DNA of 12,592 nt from Pseudomonadales bacterium (GTDB lineage: Bacteria > Pseudomonadota > Gammaproteobacteria > Pseudomonadales > JAHEIH01): positions 1 through 12,592 of the forward strand of contig JALRIU010000097.1 of the NCBI GenBank assembly GCA_023255355.1, written 5' to 3'. Shown one piece after another: positions 1 through 7,228 of the stretch (position 1 is its first letter; each line of letters begins with the position of its first letter). Position numbers and translations under genes: made by a program. The notes beneath the pieces are model-generated. The model did not search any database. It was not told where the DNA came from and saw only the letters and a list, made by a program, of their open reading frames with translations.

Positions 1-714
1 GGTATGGATACCGATCAAAGCCTCGGTTATGTCCTTGATTTAGTCAAACAAGAAAATCCCCTCATCGATCTTGTCCTGGTAACTGGCGATGTGTCTACCC
101 ATGGCACACCAGAAGCCTATGAACGTTTCAAGAACTATATGGACCTTTTTGATGCGCCAGTCATTTGTCTGCCGGGCAACCACGATGATAATTCGATTAT
201 GGCTGATCATTGTGGTGACATGATGGTTGGCCATTATGTATTAGCAAATTGGTTGGTTGTCTGTATTGATTCGACAATTAATCGTCAAGTGGGTGGTTTG
301 GTTGAACAATCTGAAATTGAGCGTTTACATTCGCTGGCTGCTAATCATCCAGATAAAAACATCTTGGTGACATTTCACCACCCGCCTCTATCTATCGATT
401 GCGCTTGGCTCGATCCTCAACGGATAAAAAATGGCGACGATTTTCTAAACAATGTTACTAGCATTCCCAATGTGAAGTTAATGCTTTGTGGCCATATCCA
501 TCAAGAATGGTCTGCTGAATATAATGGTGTGCCAATCATGTCCACACCTAGTTCGTGTATTCAATTTAAACCCAAATGCTATGATTTCACGATAGATACG
601 TTAGCACCTGGCTATCGTCGAGTAGACCTGAGTGCTGATGGAAGTTATACAAGCCAAATTTCACGCGTGGTAGGTGCTGACCTTACCATTGATTTTGAAT
701 CTTCTGGCTATTAA
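1..714 (+). CDS. cpdA: CpdA-like 3',5'-cyclic-AMP phosphodiesterase (5' end outside window)
   Basis: Metallophosphoesterase of the calcineurin-like class III cyclic nucleotide phosphodiesterase family, expected to hydrolyse cAMP to AMP in the cytoplasm. The frame is open to base 1. Counting from the Met codon at base 4, visible metal-site motifs are VTGDV (Asp29), LPGNHDD (Asn59-His60), TFHHP (His125) and CGHIH (His164, His166). The family's first Asp-x-His motif should lie before the window, so about 35-40 N-terminal residues are missing and the Met at base 4 is an internal residue (the family has a similar Leu-Gly-x-x-Thr stretch here). E. coli CpdA is about 275 residues, consistent with the 237 seen. 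It ends 149 bases before parE; in E. coli yqiA lies between cpdA and parE, but no such gene is present here. Family assignment is firm; cAMP as the substrate is inferred from similarity and context. Confidence 0.88.
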   Translation, partial: GMDTDQSLGYVLDLVKQENPLIDLVLVTGDVSTHGTPEAYERFKNYMDLFDAPVICLPGNHDDNSIMADHCGDMMVGHYVLANWLVVCIDSTINRQVGGLVEQSEIERLHSLAANHPDKNILVTFHHPPLSIDCAWLDPQRIKNGDDFLNNVTSIPNVKLMLCGHIHQEWSAEYNGVPIMSTPSSCIQFKPKCYDFTIDTLAPGYRRVDLSADGSYTSQISRVVGADLTIDFESSGY

Positions 715-749
715 AAATACCTCTAAACGAGTTTAATCCTGCTTAAATT

Positions 750-775
750 AACTGCACTAGTGCAGTTTTCCTTTA
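750..775 (+). terminator. Palindromic terminator candidate after cpdA
   Basis: Bases 750-767 form a perfect 18-nt palindrome (AACTGCAC/GTGCAGTT arms around a TA centre), followed by TTTTCCTTT. It lies 35 bases after the cpdA stop and about 100 before parE. The interrupted T-run and small loop make it a moderate rather than strong intrinsic terminator. A dyad of this kind could also be a protein binding site in the parE leader. Confidence 0.5.
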
Positions 776-863
776 TATCCTTTAATATCCGATGAACTAT
801 TGCTATAACGAAGCCCTTTAAAGACAATTATTGTGGGCAAGATAAAAGGAAATTTAGGCTTTT

Positions 864-2753
864 ATGAGCACATATAACGCTGATGCTATTGAGGTATTAA
901 CCGGTCTGGATCCAGTTCGTAAGCGCCCGGGGATGTACACCGAAACCTCACGACCCAACCATCTAGCCCAAGAAGTTATCGATAATAGTGTTGACGAAGC
1001 ACTTGCCGGACATGCCACCCAAGTAAAAATAATCCACCATAAAGACGGCTCGCTAAGTGTCGAAGACGATGGTCGTGGTATGCCAGTAGACCTGCACCCT
1101 GAGATGAAGCGTCCAGGGGTTGAGGTCATTCTTTCAACACTGCATGCCGGTGGTAAATTCTCTAATAAAAACTACCAATTTTCTGGGGGTTTACATGGCG
1201 TGGGTATCTCCGTTGTAAACGCGCTTTCTAAACAAGTCGACGTACGAATTAGGCGCGACGGTCAGCTCTACGAAATTAATTTCGCCAATGGTAATTTGAC
1301 CCAAGAACTAAGAGTGATCGATACCGTTGGTAAGCGTAATACAGGGACCAGCGTAAAATTTTATCCAGATGAGCAGTATTTTGATTCTGTAAAATTCTCG
1401 ATTCCTCGCATGAAGCACGTTTTACGGGCAAAAGCAGTACTTTGCCCAGGTCTACGCGTCATTTTTGTTGACGAAGTGACTCCAGATAACAGCGAAGAGT
1501 GGTTTTACGAGGATGGACTAACTGACTATCTGAAAGGGGCGACAGAGGGCTATGAAACACTGCCATTTGTTCCTTTTGTGGGTAGTTTTAGTGGTAATCA
1601 AGAAGGTGTTGACTGGGCGGTTCAGTGGTTGGCTGAAGGAGGCGAGATTACTCAAGAGAGTTACGTTAACCTTATTCCTACAGCGCAGGGTGGTACTCAC
1701 GTAAACGGCTTGAGAACAGGTCTTTTAGAAGCCGTTCGCGAATTTTGTGAGTTTCGTAATTTATTGCCTCGTGGTGTTAAATTATCACCTGAAGATATTT
1801 GGGATAAGTGCTGTTTTATATTGTCTGCAAAATTGGCCGATCCACAGTTTTCAGGCCAAACCAAAGAGCGTTTATCATCGCGTGAATGTGCTGCATTTAT
1901 TTCTGGTGTCTCTAAAGATGCCTTCTCACTTTGGTTAAACCAACACACCGAAGAAGCCGACAAATTGGCTGAGATGTTTATCTCTAATGCCCAATCAAGA
2001 CTACGTAAAAACAAAACCGTTGCTCGCAAACGCATTAGTGCTGGCCCTGCGTTACCCGGTAAGCTGGCTGATTGTTCTGGTGCCGAAGCGATGCGTGGCG
2101 AATTGTTTTTAGTCGAAGGGGACTCGGCGGGTGGCTCTGCAAAACAAGCTCGCGATCGTGAGTTTCAGGCGATTCTGCCGCTGCGTGGTAAGGTCTTAAA
2201 TTCATGGGAGGTAGATTCTTCTGAGGTGTTGGCCTCAGCAGAAATTCACAACATCGCAGTAGCGCTTGGGGTGGACCCCGGTAATGATAATTTAGAAGGG
2301 CTTCGCTACGGCAAGGTCTGCATTCTCGCTGATGCAGATTCGGATGGTTTGCATATTGCCACCTTGTTATGTGCCTTGTTCGTACGTCACTTCCCTGCCC
2401 TAGTAAAAGCTGGTCACGTCTATGTTGCAATGCCCCCGCTATATCGAATTGATATTGCAAAAGACGTATATTACGCCCTCGACGAGGCCGAAAAGCAGGG
2501 TATTTTGGACCGAATTGAGGCTGAAAAGAAACGTGGTAAAGTCAATGTACAGCGCTTTAAAGGTCTCGGTGAAATGAACCCAATGCAGCTGCGCGAAACT
2601 GTTATGAATAAAGATACCCGCCGCCTCGTTCAGCTAACCATCGAAGCAGGAGATGGCACCCATCAAGTCATGGATATGTTGCTATCGAAAAAACGCGCGG
2701 GTGATCGCAAAGACTGGCTTGAATCTAAAGGCGATTTGGCAGAAGTCTCATAA
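864..2753 (+). CDS. parE: DNA topoisomerase IV subunit B (ParE)
   Basis: ATPase subunit of topoisomerase IV, which with ParC decatenates daughter chromosomes and relaxes supercoils. The 629-residue length matches E. coli ParE (630). The GHKL ATPase part shows EVIDNSVDEA (Glu37, Asn41), DDGRGMP (68-74) and GGLHGVG (108-114). The transducer domain carries the QTKERL loop (332-337). The Toprim domain has LVEGDSAGG with Glu418 and PLRGKVLN (439-446), then ADADSD with Asp490, Asp492 and Asp494. The C-terminal part holds the QRFKGLGEMNP stretch. ParE rather than GyrB is chosen because GyrB of gammaproteobacteria is about 800 residues, with an insertion in the Toprim region, and because the N-terminus (TYNADAIEVLTGLDPVRKRP) follows ParE. 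A weak AAAGGA lies at 845-850. parC does not follow; a terminator closes the gene. No damage is seen. Confidence 0.98.
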   Translation: MSTYNADAIEVLTGLDPVRKRPGMYTETSRPNHLAQEVIDNSVDEALAGHATQVKIIHHKDGSLSVEDDGRGMPVDLHPEMKRPGVEVILSTLHAGGKFSNKNYQFSGGLHGVGISVVNALSKQVDVRIRRDGQLYEINFANGNLTQELRVIDTVGKRNTGTSVKFYPDEQYFDSVKFSIPRMKHVLRAKAVLCPGLRVIFVDEVTPDNSEEWFYEDGLTDYLKGATEGYETLPFVPFVGSFSGNQEGVDWAVQWLAEGGEITQESYVNLIPTAQGGTHVNGLRTGLLEAVREFCEFRNLLPRGVKLSPEDIWDKCCFILSAKLADPQFSGQTKERLSSRECAAFISGVSKDAFSLWLNQHTEEADKLAEMFISNAQSRLRKNKTVARKRISAGPALPGKLADCSGAEAMRGELFLVEGDSAGGSAKQARDREFQAILPLRGKVLNSWEVDSSEVLASAEIHNIAVALGVDPGNDNLEGLRYGKVCILADADSDGLHIATLLCALFVRHFPALVKAGHVYVAMPPLYRIDIAKDVYYALDEAEKQGILDRIEAEKKRGKVNVQRFKGLGEMNPMQLRETVMNKDTRRLVQLTIEAGDGTHQVMDMLLSKKRAGDRKDWLESKGDLAEVS

Positions 2754-2772
2754 GCAATCGTAAGTTTCAAAC

Positions 2773-2806
2773 AAACCGCTCTCAAGGGGCGGTTTTTTAT
2801 TTTTTA
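2773..2806 (+). terminator. Rho-independent terminator of parE
   Basis: A 9-bp stem pairs 2773-2781 (AAACCGCTC) with 2787-2795 (GGGCGGTTT), with one T-G wobble and a five-base loop TCAAG. It is followed by a T-rich tail to about 2805. It begins 20 bases after the parE stop codon. GC-rich core plus T-run fits an intrinsic terminator and separates parE from the lipoprotein gene. Confidence 0.88.
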
Positions 2807-2870
2807 ACTTTAATAATCCTTTACGTTAGACTCACCATACACAAAGCATAAAAGGTTAAATTGACCCGCT

Positions 2871-4829
2871 ATGAAAGTTTTCAATATCGTTTTTGTCTTT
2901 ATTTTTTTGGGCCTCACTGCATGTGCAAAAAACGGTGGCGACGTGCCCCGTGATCAATTACCCATAGAACATTTACCCGATCAAGCCCAAGTGCTTGGTT
3001 ACAACCTTGAGCTCTATTTGCAGGAGCGTAAAGACGAGTTTACCGGCCATTTAGAAATTGATTTAGTGCTCAATGAGCCTACCTCGCGTCTTTGGATTCA
3101 CGGTGCGCAATTGCGTATGGGTGTTATTCAAATTATTGGTGCAACGATCAGTAATGGCGAGTGGTACCAACATACGCCAGAGGGTTTGGCGAGTATCGTC
3201 TTTGATAAAGAGATACCTGCTGGCCACAGTAAGCTCATTTTGGATTATTCAGCACCTTACAGCTCAGGACTTAAAGGCTTGATTCGTAGCAAGGACAAAA
3301 AATCCTATCTTGCTAATATGGCCGAAGCCGGTGCCCGCTATGTTTTGCCGGGTTTTGACGAGCCTAAGTTTCGAGCACCGCTGACTGTATCTATAAACTT
3401 ACCAAAACAACTCAGTGCCCTGACTTCTAGCAATCTGATGATTGAAACACCGCTTGAAAATGAGCGCCATGTATTGTCGTTTGCCACTACCGAGCGCTTG
3501 GTATTGGGTGATTTTGGTTTGGCTGTTGGTGAATTCACTGAAAAAAACCAAACCAATAATCTTCGTTTTATTAATACAGATCTGCGGGCTGATTTGATTG
3601 CGACGATGTCGGCTATCGAAGCAGATAGCCAACAACCGTACCCATACAAAACCTTAAATATTATCGCTATGCCTGAGTTTAACGAGTCGATCAATGCAGC
3701 GGGATTGATGGTTAATGTGGGTCAACATCCTGCCGCCTATGCCCAGCACATGGCTTCGCAGTTTACAGTCATGCCCGCTGGGTTTAGAAATTGGCGTACA
3801 CGTTGCGTGGCGACCGGAATAGCTCGCTGGTTAGGGCTTCAAGCTATTCATAGCAAGCAAGTTATCAGTGCTCAAGTCCTCTCAGAACAATGGGTCCAAG
3901 CGAGAAATATAGGCAAATATGCCCTGGGTGAAATCTGTTGGGATATGCCAAGTGATTTAGTATTTAGTACTGAGAATAATGAGGATCACTTACTTATTAC
4001 GGGTTTGCTAAGTCAAATATCTATGCAAGACGTTGGCTTGGCGCAACAGCTTTGGGTGGATGCATTGCAGCAGCGTGAAGATGAGCGCTTAGTCCAAGAT
4101 TTTCCAGCTAATGTTTATCAAGGTATTTATCCACTATTACAAACGGGCCAATTGACGCCTAATAAATGTACAGAGCCCTGCTTGTATCCATGGTCTGACA
4201 ATGCCAAGCCAATAACTGCTGCAGAGGCATTGGCCAACCCATCAGATGTCGACCATTCAACATGGCGTGGTTTGTTGCACAATGACGATGTGCGTGCCTA
4301 TTTATTGGATGTGTTTGAACGCAGCAAAGGATTCCCGCCAGCATCTGCGCAGCGCGTTTATGGTGACGCCTGGCAGGTTGCGTTTGGCCTTGCTATGCAA
4401 AAGGACTTTGACCAATGGAGCAGTTATTTGCGTCGTATTGCCGCTGAGGCAAAAGAGCCGGCTGTCCGGATGAATGCTCTGTTTGCCTTGACTGAATCTA
4501 CTGATGAGCGTGTTATCGCTTGGTTACAGCAATTGTTTTTTAATCAGGTCCTCAATGAAAAAGACGCCGATGTCTTATTTAATCGCCTGATGTCGTCGCC
4601 GCAAGCCTCAGTGCAATTCAATTGGTTTACAACCAATCGCGATAAATTAATGCGTAAAATGACGCCTGCGCAACGAGCACATTGGCTAGATGCACTAGGT
4701 AATTTATGCGGTGAACAGTTAAAAGCGTCCGTTGTTGATGCTATGCAGCCAGTAGCTAAATTTATTTATCGGGGTGAGGCGCGGCTACAAAGAGCCTTGG
4801 CAAAGATAAGCTCGTGTTCGGTTGACTAA
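2871..4829 (+). CDS. M1-aminopeptidase-like lipoprotein lacking the zinc site (probable pseudo-peptidase)
   Basis: The 652-residue product starts with a lipoprotein signal (hydrophobic 4-15, lipobox LTAC, lipidated Cys18). Position +2 is Ala, not Asp, which suggests outer-membrane sorting. Residues about 40-220 resemble the M1 N-terminal saddle domain, including ARYVLPGFDEPKFRAP at 155-170, the counterpart of the family's (A/S)R-x-x-FPCFDEP-x-(F/K) signature. The expected GAMEN position reads NAAGLM (275-280). The expected HExxHxWxG reads ATGIARWLG (314-322): both zinc histidines and the catalytic Glu are replaced (Ala314, Thr315, Ala318). The third zinc ligand position, 18 residues further on, is Leu337. 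The frame is intact, with no internal stop. The C-terminal half is helical-looking, as in ERAP1-like C-terminal regions. The start is set by the signal peptide, since no good ribosome site precedes it (AAAGG is about 15 bases away). A binding, chaperone or scaffold role is possible; the function is unknown. Confidence 0.8.
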   Translation: MKVFNIVFVFIFLGLTACAKNGGDVPRDQLPIEHLPDQAQVLGYNLELYLQERKDEFTGHLEIDLVLNEPTSRLWIHGAQLRMGVIQIIGATISNGEWYQHTPEGLASIVFDKEIPAGHSKLILDYSAPYSSGLKGLIRSKDKKSYLANMAEAGARYVLPGFDEPKFRAPLTVSINLPKQLSALTSSNLMIETPLENERHVLSFATTERLVLGDFGLAVGEFTEKNQTNNLRFINTDLRADLIATMSAIEADSQQPYPYKTLNIIAMPEFNESINAAGLMVNVGQHPAAYAQHMASQFTVMPAGFRNWRTRCVATGIARWLGLQAIHSKQVISAQVLSEQWVQARNIGKYALGEICWDMPSDLVFSTENNEDHLLITGLLSQISMQDVGLAQQLWVDALQQREDERLVQDFPANVYQGIYPLLQTGQLTPNKCTEPCLYPWSDNAKPITAAEALANPSDVDHSTWRGLLHNDDVRAYLLDVFERSKGFPPASAQRVYGDAWQVAFGLAMQKDFDQWSSYLRRIAAEAKEPAVRMNALFALTESTDERVIAWLQQLFFNQVLNEKDADVLFNRLMSSPQASVQFNWFTTNRDKLMRKMTPAQRAHWLDALGNLCGEQLKASVVDAMQPVAKFIYRGEARLQRALAKISSCSVD

Positions 4830-4908
4830 GTTTTGTCATAAATCAAAGGCAAAAAGTGGTTTTTAGTGCTAAATATAAAACATTAGAAATTTATTTTGCG
4901 AGATTACA

Positions 4909-5352
4909 ATGACCAAAAAGCACATGCCTAATATGGTGTCAGTCATGACGCCGTTTCCCCATTTTATTGCGCCAAACGCAACACTCGCAGATGCCAATGA
5001 CATGATGGAAAAATTTAATATCCATCATCTGCCAGTTGTTGATGAGGGTGATATTATCGGCATGTTATCCATGCGAGATATGTTAAAAGCCATACATTTA
5101 GGTGAAAGCCTAAGAAACCAGCATGACATCTTAGTCTCAGATTTGATCCATCACAGGCCATATATGGTTGATGTGAGTGACCCGCTGCCTAACGTGTTGC
5201 ATGCCATGTCTGACAATCATATTGGCTCAGTCATTGTGTTAAAAGACGGTGACCTCGCCGGTGTATTCACGACCAATGATGCCTTGCGGCTTTATGCAGC
5301 TGCACTTGAGGATGCATTTCTCGCCAACCCTGATGGCGATGATGCAGCTTAA
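4909..5352 (+). CDS. Stand-alone two-CBS-domain protein
   Basis: The 147-residue cytoplasmic protein consists almost only of a tandem CBS pair (Bateman module): first repeat about residues 8-65 (SVMTPFPHFIAPNATLADA ... HHLPVVDEGDIIGMLSMRDML), second about 77-135 (VSDLIHHRPYMVDVSDPL ... IGSVIVLKDGDLAGVFTTNDAL). The family usually binds adenine nucleotides (AMP, ATP, SAM) and regulates partner enzymes or channels; ligand and partner here cannot be read from sequence. The short Asp/Ala-rich tail has no extra domain. The start codon at 4909 is preceded by only a weak GAG. It stands between the pseudo-peptidase and the sulfatase, with 79 and 48 bases on either side. A small imperfect hairpin with a short T-run sits just after the stop (5351-5380) and might act as a weak terminator. 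Confidence 0.88.
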   Translation: MTKKHMPNMVSVMTPFPHFIAPNATLADANDMMEKFNIHHLPVVDEGDIIGMLSMRDMLKAIHLGESLRNQHDILVSDLIHHRPYMVDVSDPLPNVLHAMSDNHIGSVIVLKDGDLAGVFTTNDALRLYAAALEDAFLANPDGDDAA

Positions 5353-5400
5353 CCTACTTTTAAGGTAGAGTTAGTATTTTAAGAATAATCAGAGATCATC

Positions 5401-6924
5401 ATGAAACGTCTTTTTATTGCGCTTAGTTTACTGTGCCACGCTTCAATTTCTATAGCTGCTGATAAACCTAATATCCTAGTGATTATGGGTGACGATATCG
5501 GGTTGACCAATATCTCCTACGTAAGTCGAGGGATGATGGGCTACAAAACGCCTAACATTGATCGAATTGCTAACGAAGGGATGTTCTTTACTGACTATTA
5601 CGGCGAGCAAAGTTGTACGGCGGGTCGCTCGGCGTTTATTTTAGGACAAAGTCCGGTGCGAACAGGTTTAACCAAAGTAGGTTTGCCGGGTGCGCCAGAG
5701 GGTATTCATCCAGATGATCCAACCATTGCTGAGATATTGAAGCCTCTCGGTTATACCTCGGGCCAATTCGGTAAAAATCATCTCGGCGATCGCGATGAAT
5801 TCTTGCCAACCAATCATGGTTTTGATGAGTTTTTTGGCAACTTATACCATTTAAATGCTGAAGAAGAACCCGAGCGCGAAACGTACTTCCAAGATCCACG
5901 CTTGCAAAAAATGTTCACCCCTCGCGGTGTTATTCATTCCTATGCTGATGGCCGTATTGAAGATGTAGGCGCCCTCACCAAAAAACGCATGGAAAAGATC
6001 GATGACGATTTTTTAAATGCCAGCGTCAGTTTTATGCAGCGTGCGCATAAAGCCAACAAGCCGTTCTTTGTGTGGTTTAACTCAACGCGTATGCACTACT
6101 TTACCCATGTGCCCGATGAATACCGCGGTCGTTCTGGTTTGAATGAATATGCCGATGGCATGATTCAACACGATGACAATGTAGGTGTGTTGTTGAAATC
6201 GTTAGATGACATGGGTATCGCCGATAATACCATCGTGATTTATACCACCGACAACGGACCACATTTAAACATGTGGCCCGACGCCGGCATGATGCCCTTC
6301 CGTGGTGAAAAAAATACCAACTGGGAAGGCGGCTTTCGCGTCCCCGCCTTTGTGCGTTGGCCAGGCAAGGTTGCACCCGGTTCGGTGTATAATGGCGTGA
6401 TGTCTCACCAAGACTGGTTTCCAACACTGTTAGCTGCAGCAGGTGTCGACGACATTGCAGGCAAGCTAAAACAGGGTTACACCGCAGGTGATAAAACTTT
6501 CAAGGTTCATCTAGATGGCTACGACTTTATGCCAGTATTAACAGGTCAAACCCAAGATAGCCCTCGTAAAGCTTTCTTCTATTTTAGTGACGACGCAGAT
6601 TTGTTAGCGGTACGTCTTTTAGACCGCTGGAAGTTGGTATTTGCCGAGCAACGTTCACGTCTAATGAATGTCTGGCGTGAACCCTTTGTTAAACTCAGAG
6701 CACCACTAATTTTTGACCTGCGTATGGACCCGTTCGAGCGCGCCCAGCACGAATCAAATAGCTACGAACTCTGGTTTGCAGAAAACACTCATATCATCTA
6801 TCCAGCAAGACCCATCGTTGGGCAGTTTGTGATGAGCTTTCAGCAATTCCCTCCGAGAATGAAGCCGGGGTCGTTTAATGTGGATGGGGTTACTTCGCTC
6901 ATTTATTCTGCGATGCCAAAATAA
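5401..6924 (+). CDS. Exported sulfatase, formylglycine-type (arylsulfatase family)
   Basis: Hydrolyses sulfate esters and probably acts in the periplasm or outside the cell: residues 1-20 form a Sec signal peptide with likely cleavage after Ala-Ala. The mature part opens with PNILVIMGDD (metal-binding Asp31-Asp32). The sulfatase signature is SCTAGR with Cys72, the residue converted to formylglycine in CxAxR sulfatases, so a formylglycine-generating enzyme is needed; none is in the window. Other active-site elements are GKNHLGD (Lys125, His127; a Trp is more usual at Asn126), His232 in RMHYFTH, TTDNGPH (Asp284, Asn285) and GEKNTNWEGGFRVP (Lys304). The C-terminal part has a DPFERAQHESNSY stretch and ends with FPPRMKPGSFNVD, a tail seen in a common bacterial arylsulfatase subgroup. 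The length, 507 residues, is normal. The natural substrate (algal sulfated glycan, sulfolipid or small aryl sulfate) is undetermined. The ribosome site is weak (AGAGA near 5391). Confidence 0.92.
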   Translation: MKRLFIALSLLCHASISIAADKPNILVIMGDDIGLTNISYVSRGMMGYKTPNIDRIANEGMFFTDYYGEQSCTAGRSAFILGQSPVRTGLTKVGLPGAPEGIHPDDPTIAEILKPLGYTSGQFGKNHLGDRDEFLPTNHGFDEFFGNLYHLNAEEEPERETYFQDPRLQKMFTPRGVIHSYADGRIEDVGALTKKRMEKIDDDFLNASVSFMQRAHKANKPFFVWFNSTRMHYFTHVPDEYRGRSGLNEYADGMIQHDDNVGVLLKSLDDMGIADNTIVIYTTDNGPHLNMWPDAGMMPFRGEKNTNWEGGFRVPAFVRWPGKVAPGSVYNGVMSHQDWFPTLLAAAGVDDIAGKLKQGYTAGDKTFKVHLDGYDFMPVLTGQTQDSPRKAFFYFSDDADLLAVRLLDRWKLVFAEQRSRLMNVWREPFVKLRAPLIFDLRMDPFERAQHESNSYELWFAENTHIIYPARPIVGQFVMSFQQFPPRMKPGSFNVDGVTSLIYSAMPK

Positions 6925-6938
6925 GTGGATTGCTACTA

Positions 6939-7058
6939 CGCTTGATATCTCTTTGTTGCACGATTTCTCAAAATCCTCATGTACTATGTGTACACTCCGG
7001 TTTTTTAAAAATCGTGCGCCTCGACATATCGTCGCTCGTGACGCAATCATTATGAATG
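6939..7058 (+). repeat. Repeat unit copy 1 (about 120 bp)
   Basis: The unit starts with CGCTTGAT and includes a 30-base segment at 6949-6978 that recurs without a mismatch at 7068-7097. The spacing between copies is 119 bases. The first ten or so bases of the two copies also match apart from ATCT versus GCT. The remainder of the unit (to 7058) includes the hairpin at 6958-7017 and a small dyad CGAC/GTCG around 7022-7034. The next copy begins directly at 7059, so the arrangement is a tandem repeat with an incomplete second unit. Confidence 0.8.
6958..7017. repeat. Long imperfect hairpin within repeat unit 1
   Basis: Outer stem: GCACGATTT (6958-6966) pairs perfectly with AAATCGTGC (7009-7017). 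Inside it AAAA can pair with TTTT, and a terminal stem TGTAC (6980-6984) pairs with GTACA (6990-6994) around a five-base loop. The structure can form in the DNA or RNA of either strand. It lies only 33 bases after the sulfatase stop, so it may protect or end that transcript, but no clean T-run follows the stem. Confidence 0.65.
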
Positions 7059-7097
7059 CGCTTGATGCTCTTTGTTGCACGATTTCTCAAAATCCTC
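7059..7097 (+). repeat. Repeat unit copy 2, truncated
   Basis: This is a 39-base copy of the beginning of the unit at 6939-6978: identical over 30 bases, with one substitution and one base of length difference before them. Similarity ends abruptly after CCTC at 7097, where a REP-like palindrome begins. A short run ATGTATTA at 7124-7131 resembles the ATGTACTA that follows CCTC in copy 1, which may be the continuation. Confidence 0.78.
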
Positions 7098-7124
7098 CTG
7101 TGGGAGGCGAATTTATTCGGCGAA
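7098..7124 (+). repeat. REP-like palindromic element
   Basis: CTGTGGGAGGCGAATTTATT and the following CGGCGAA resemble the REP elements of Pseudomonas and relatives, which have a GTGG/GTAG-GAG head followed by a short palindrome. Here the palindrome is CGAA (7108-7111) pairing with TTCG (7116-7119) around TTTA. The head can alternatively pair with the upstream CCTCC (7094-7098 with 7103-7107). Such elements are mobilised by REP-associated tyrosine transposases (RAYTs) in other bacteria. The match is by eye to a remembered consensus. Confidence 0.45.
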
Positions 7125-7157
7125 TGTATTACCTCAGTTAATAAATTCAGCACAACT

Positions 7158-7188
7158 TTGACTATTCTTTGCAATTAATAACTATTTA
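7158..7188 (+). promoter_or_regulatory. Possible sigma-70 promoter for the Lrp-type gene
   Basis: TTGACT at 7158-7163 is a good -35 match. The only -10 candidate at a tolerable distance is TATTTA at 7183-7188 (19-base spacer), which is a poor match. The surrounding 7142-7200 is AT-rich, as expected for a promoter and for binding of an Lrp-type autoregulator, but no clear operator dyad is visible. Confidence 0.3.
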
Positions 7189-7228
7189 ATTGATACTTCG
7201 TAGAGTTTTTGACTAGGAGTCTCCCATT

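Larger units (their letters stand above)
6925..7228. other. 304-base non-coding repeat region between sulfatase and lrp-type gene
   Basis: No credible gene lies here. The stretch contains one ~120-bp repeat unit with a long imperfect hairpin, a partial second copy, a REP-like palindrome, and an AT-rich promoter-like segment before the Lrp gene. Short open frames crossing it on both strands merely translate the repeat and have no ribosome site or recognisable domain. Confidence 0.75.

Noticed and set aside
2035..2460. A 141-codon open frame on the - strand inside parE
   Set aside because: It is a shadow of the strongly conserved parE Toprim coding sequence and has no features of its own.
4830..4908. 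A terminator or promoter between the lipoprotein and CBS genes
   Set aside because: AAAAAGTGGTTTTT is too weak a dyad and TATAAA near 4875 lacks a convincing -35 partner.
6939..7097. A CRISPR array
   Set aside because: There are only two copies of the 30-base core, spaced about 119 bases apart, with no regular spacers and no cas genes.
6878..7141. An 87-codon open frame on the + strand overlapping the sulfatase end and the repeat region
   Set aside because: It starts inside the sulfatase in another frame, has no ribosome site, and its product is simply the translated repeat.
6754..7174. Two open frames on the - strand (7080-6754 and 7174-6977) across the repeat region
   Set aside because: They translate the repeat or antisense sulfatase sequence, show no domain or ribosome site, and no gene on that strand is supported anywhere else in the window.
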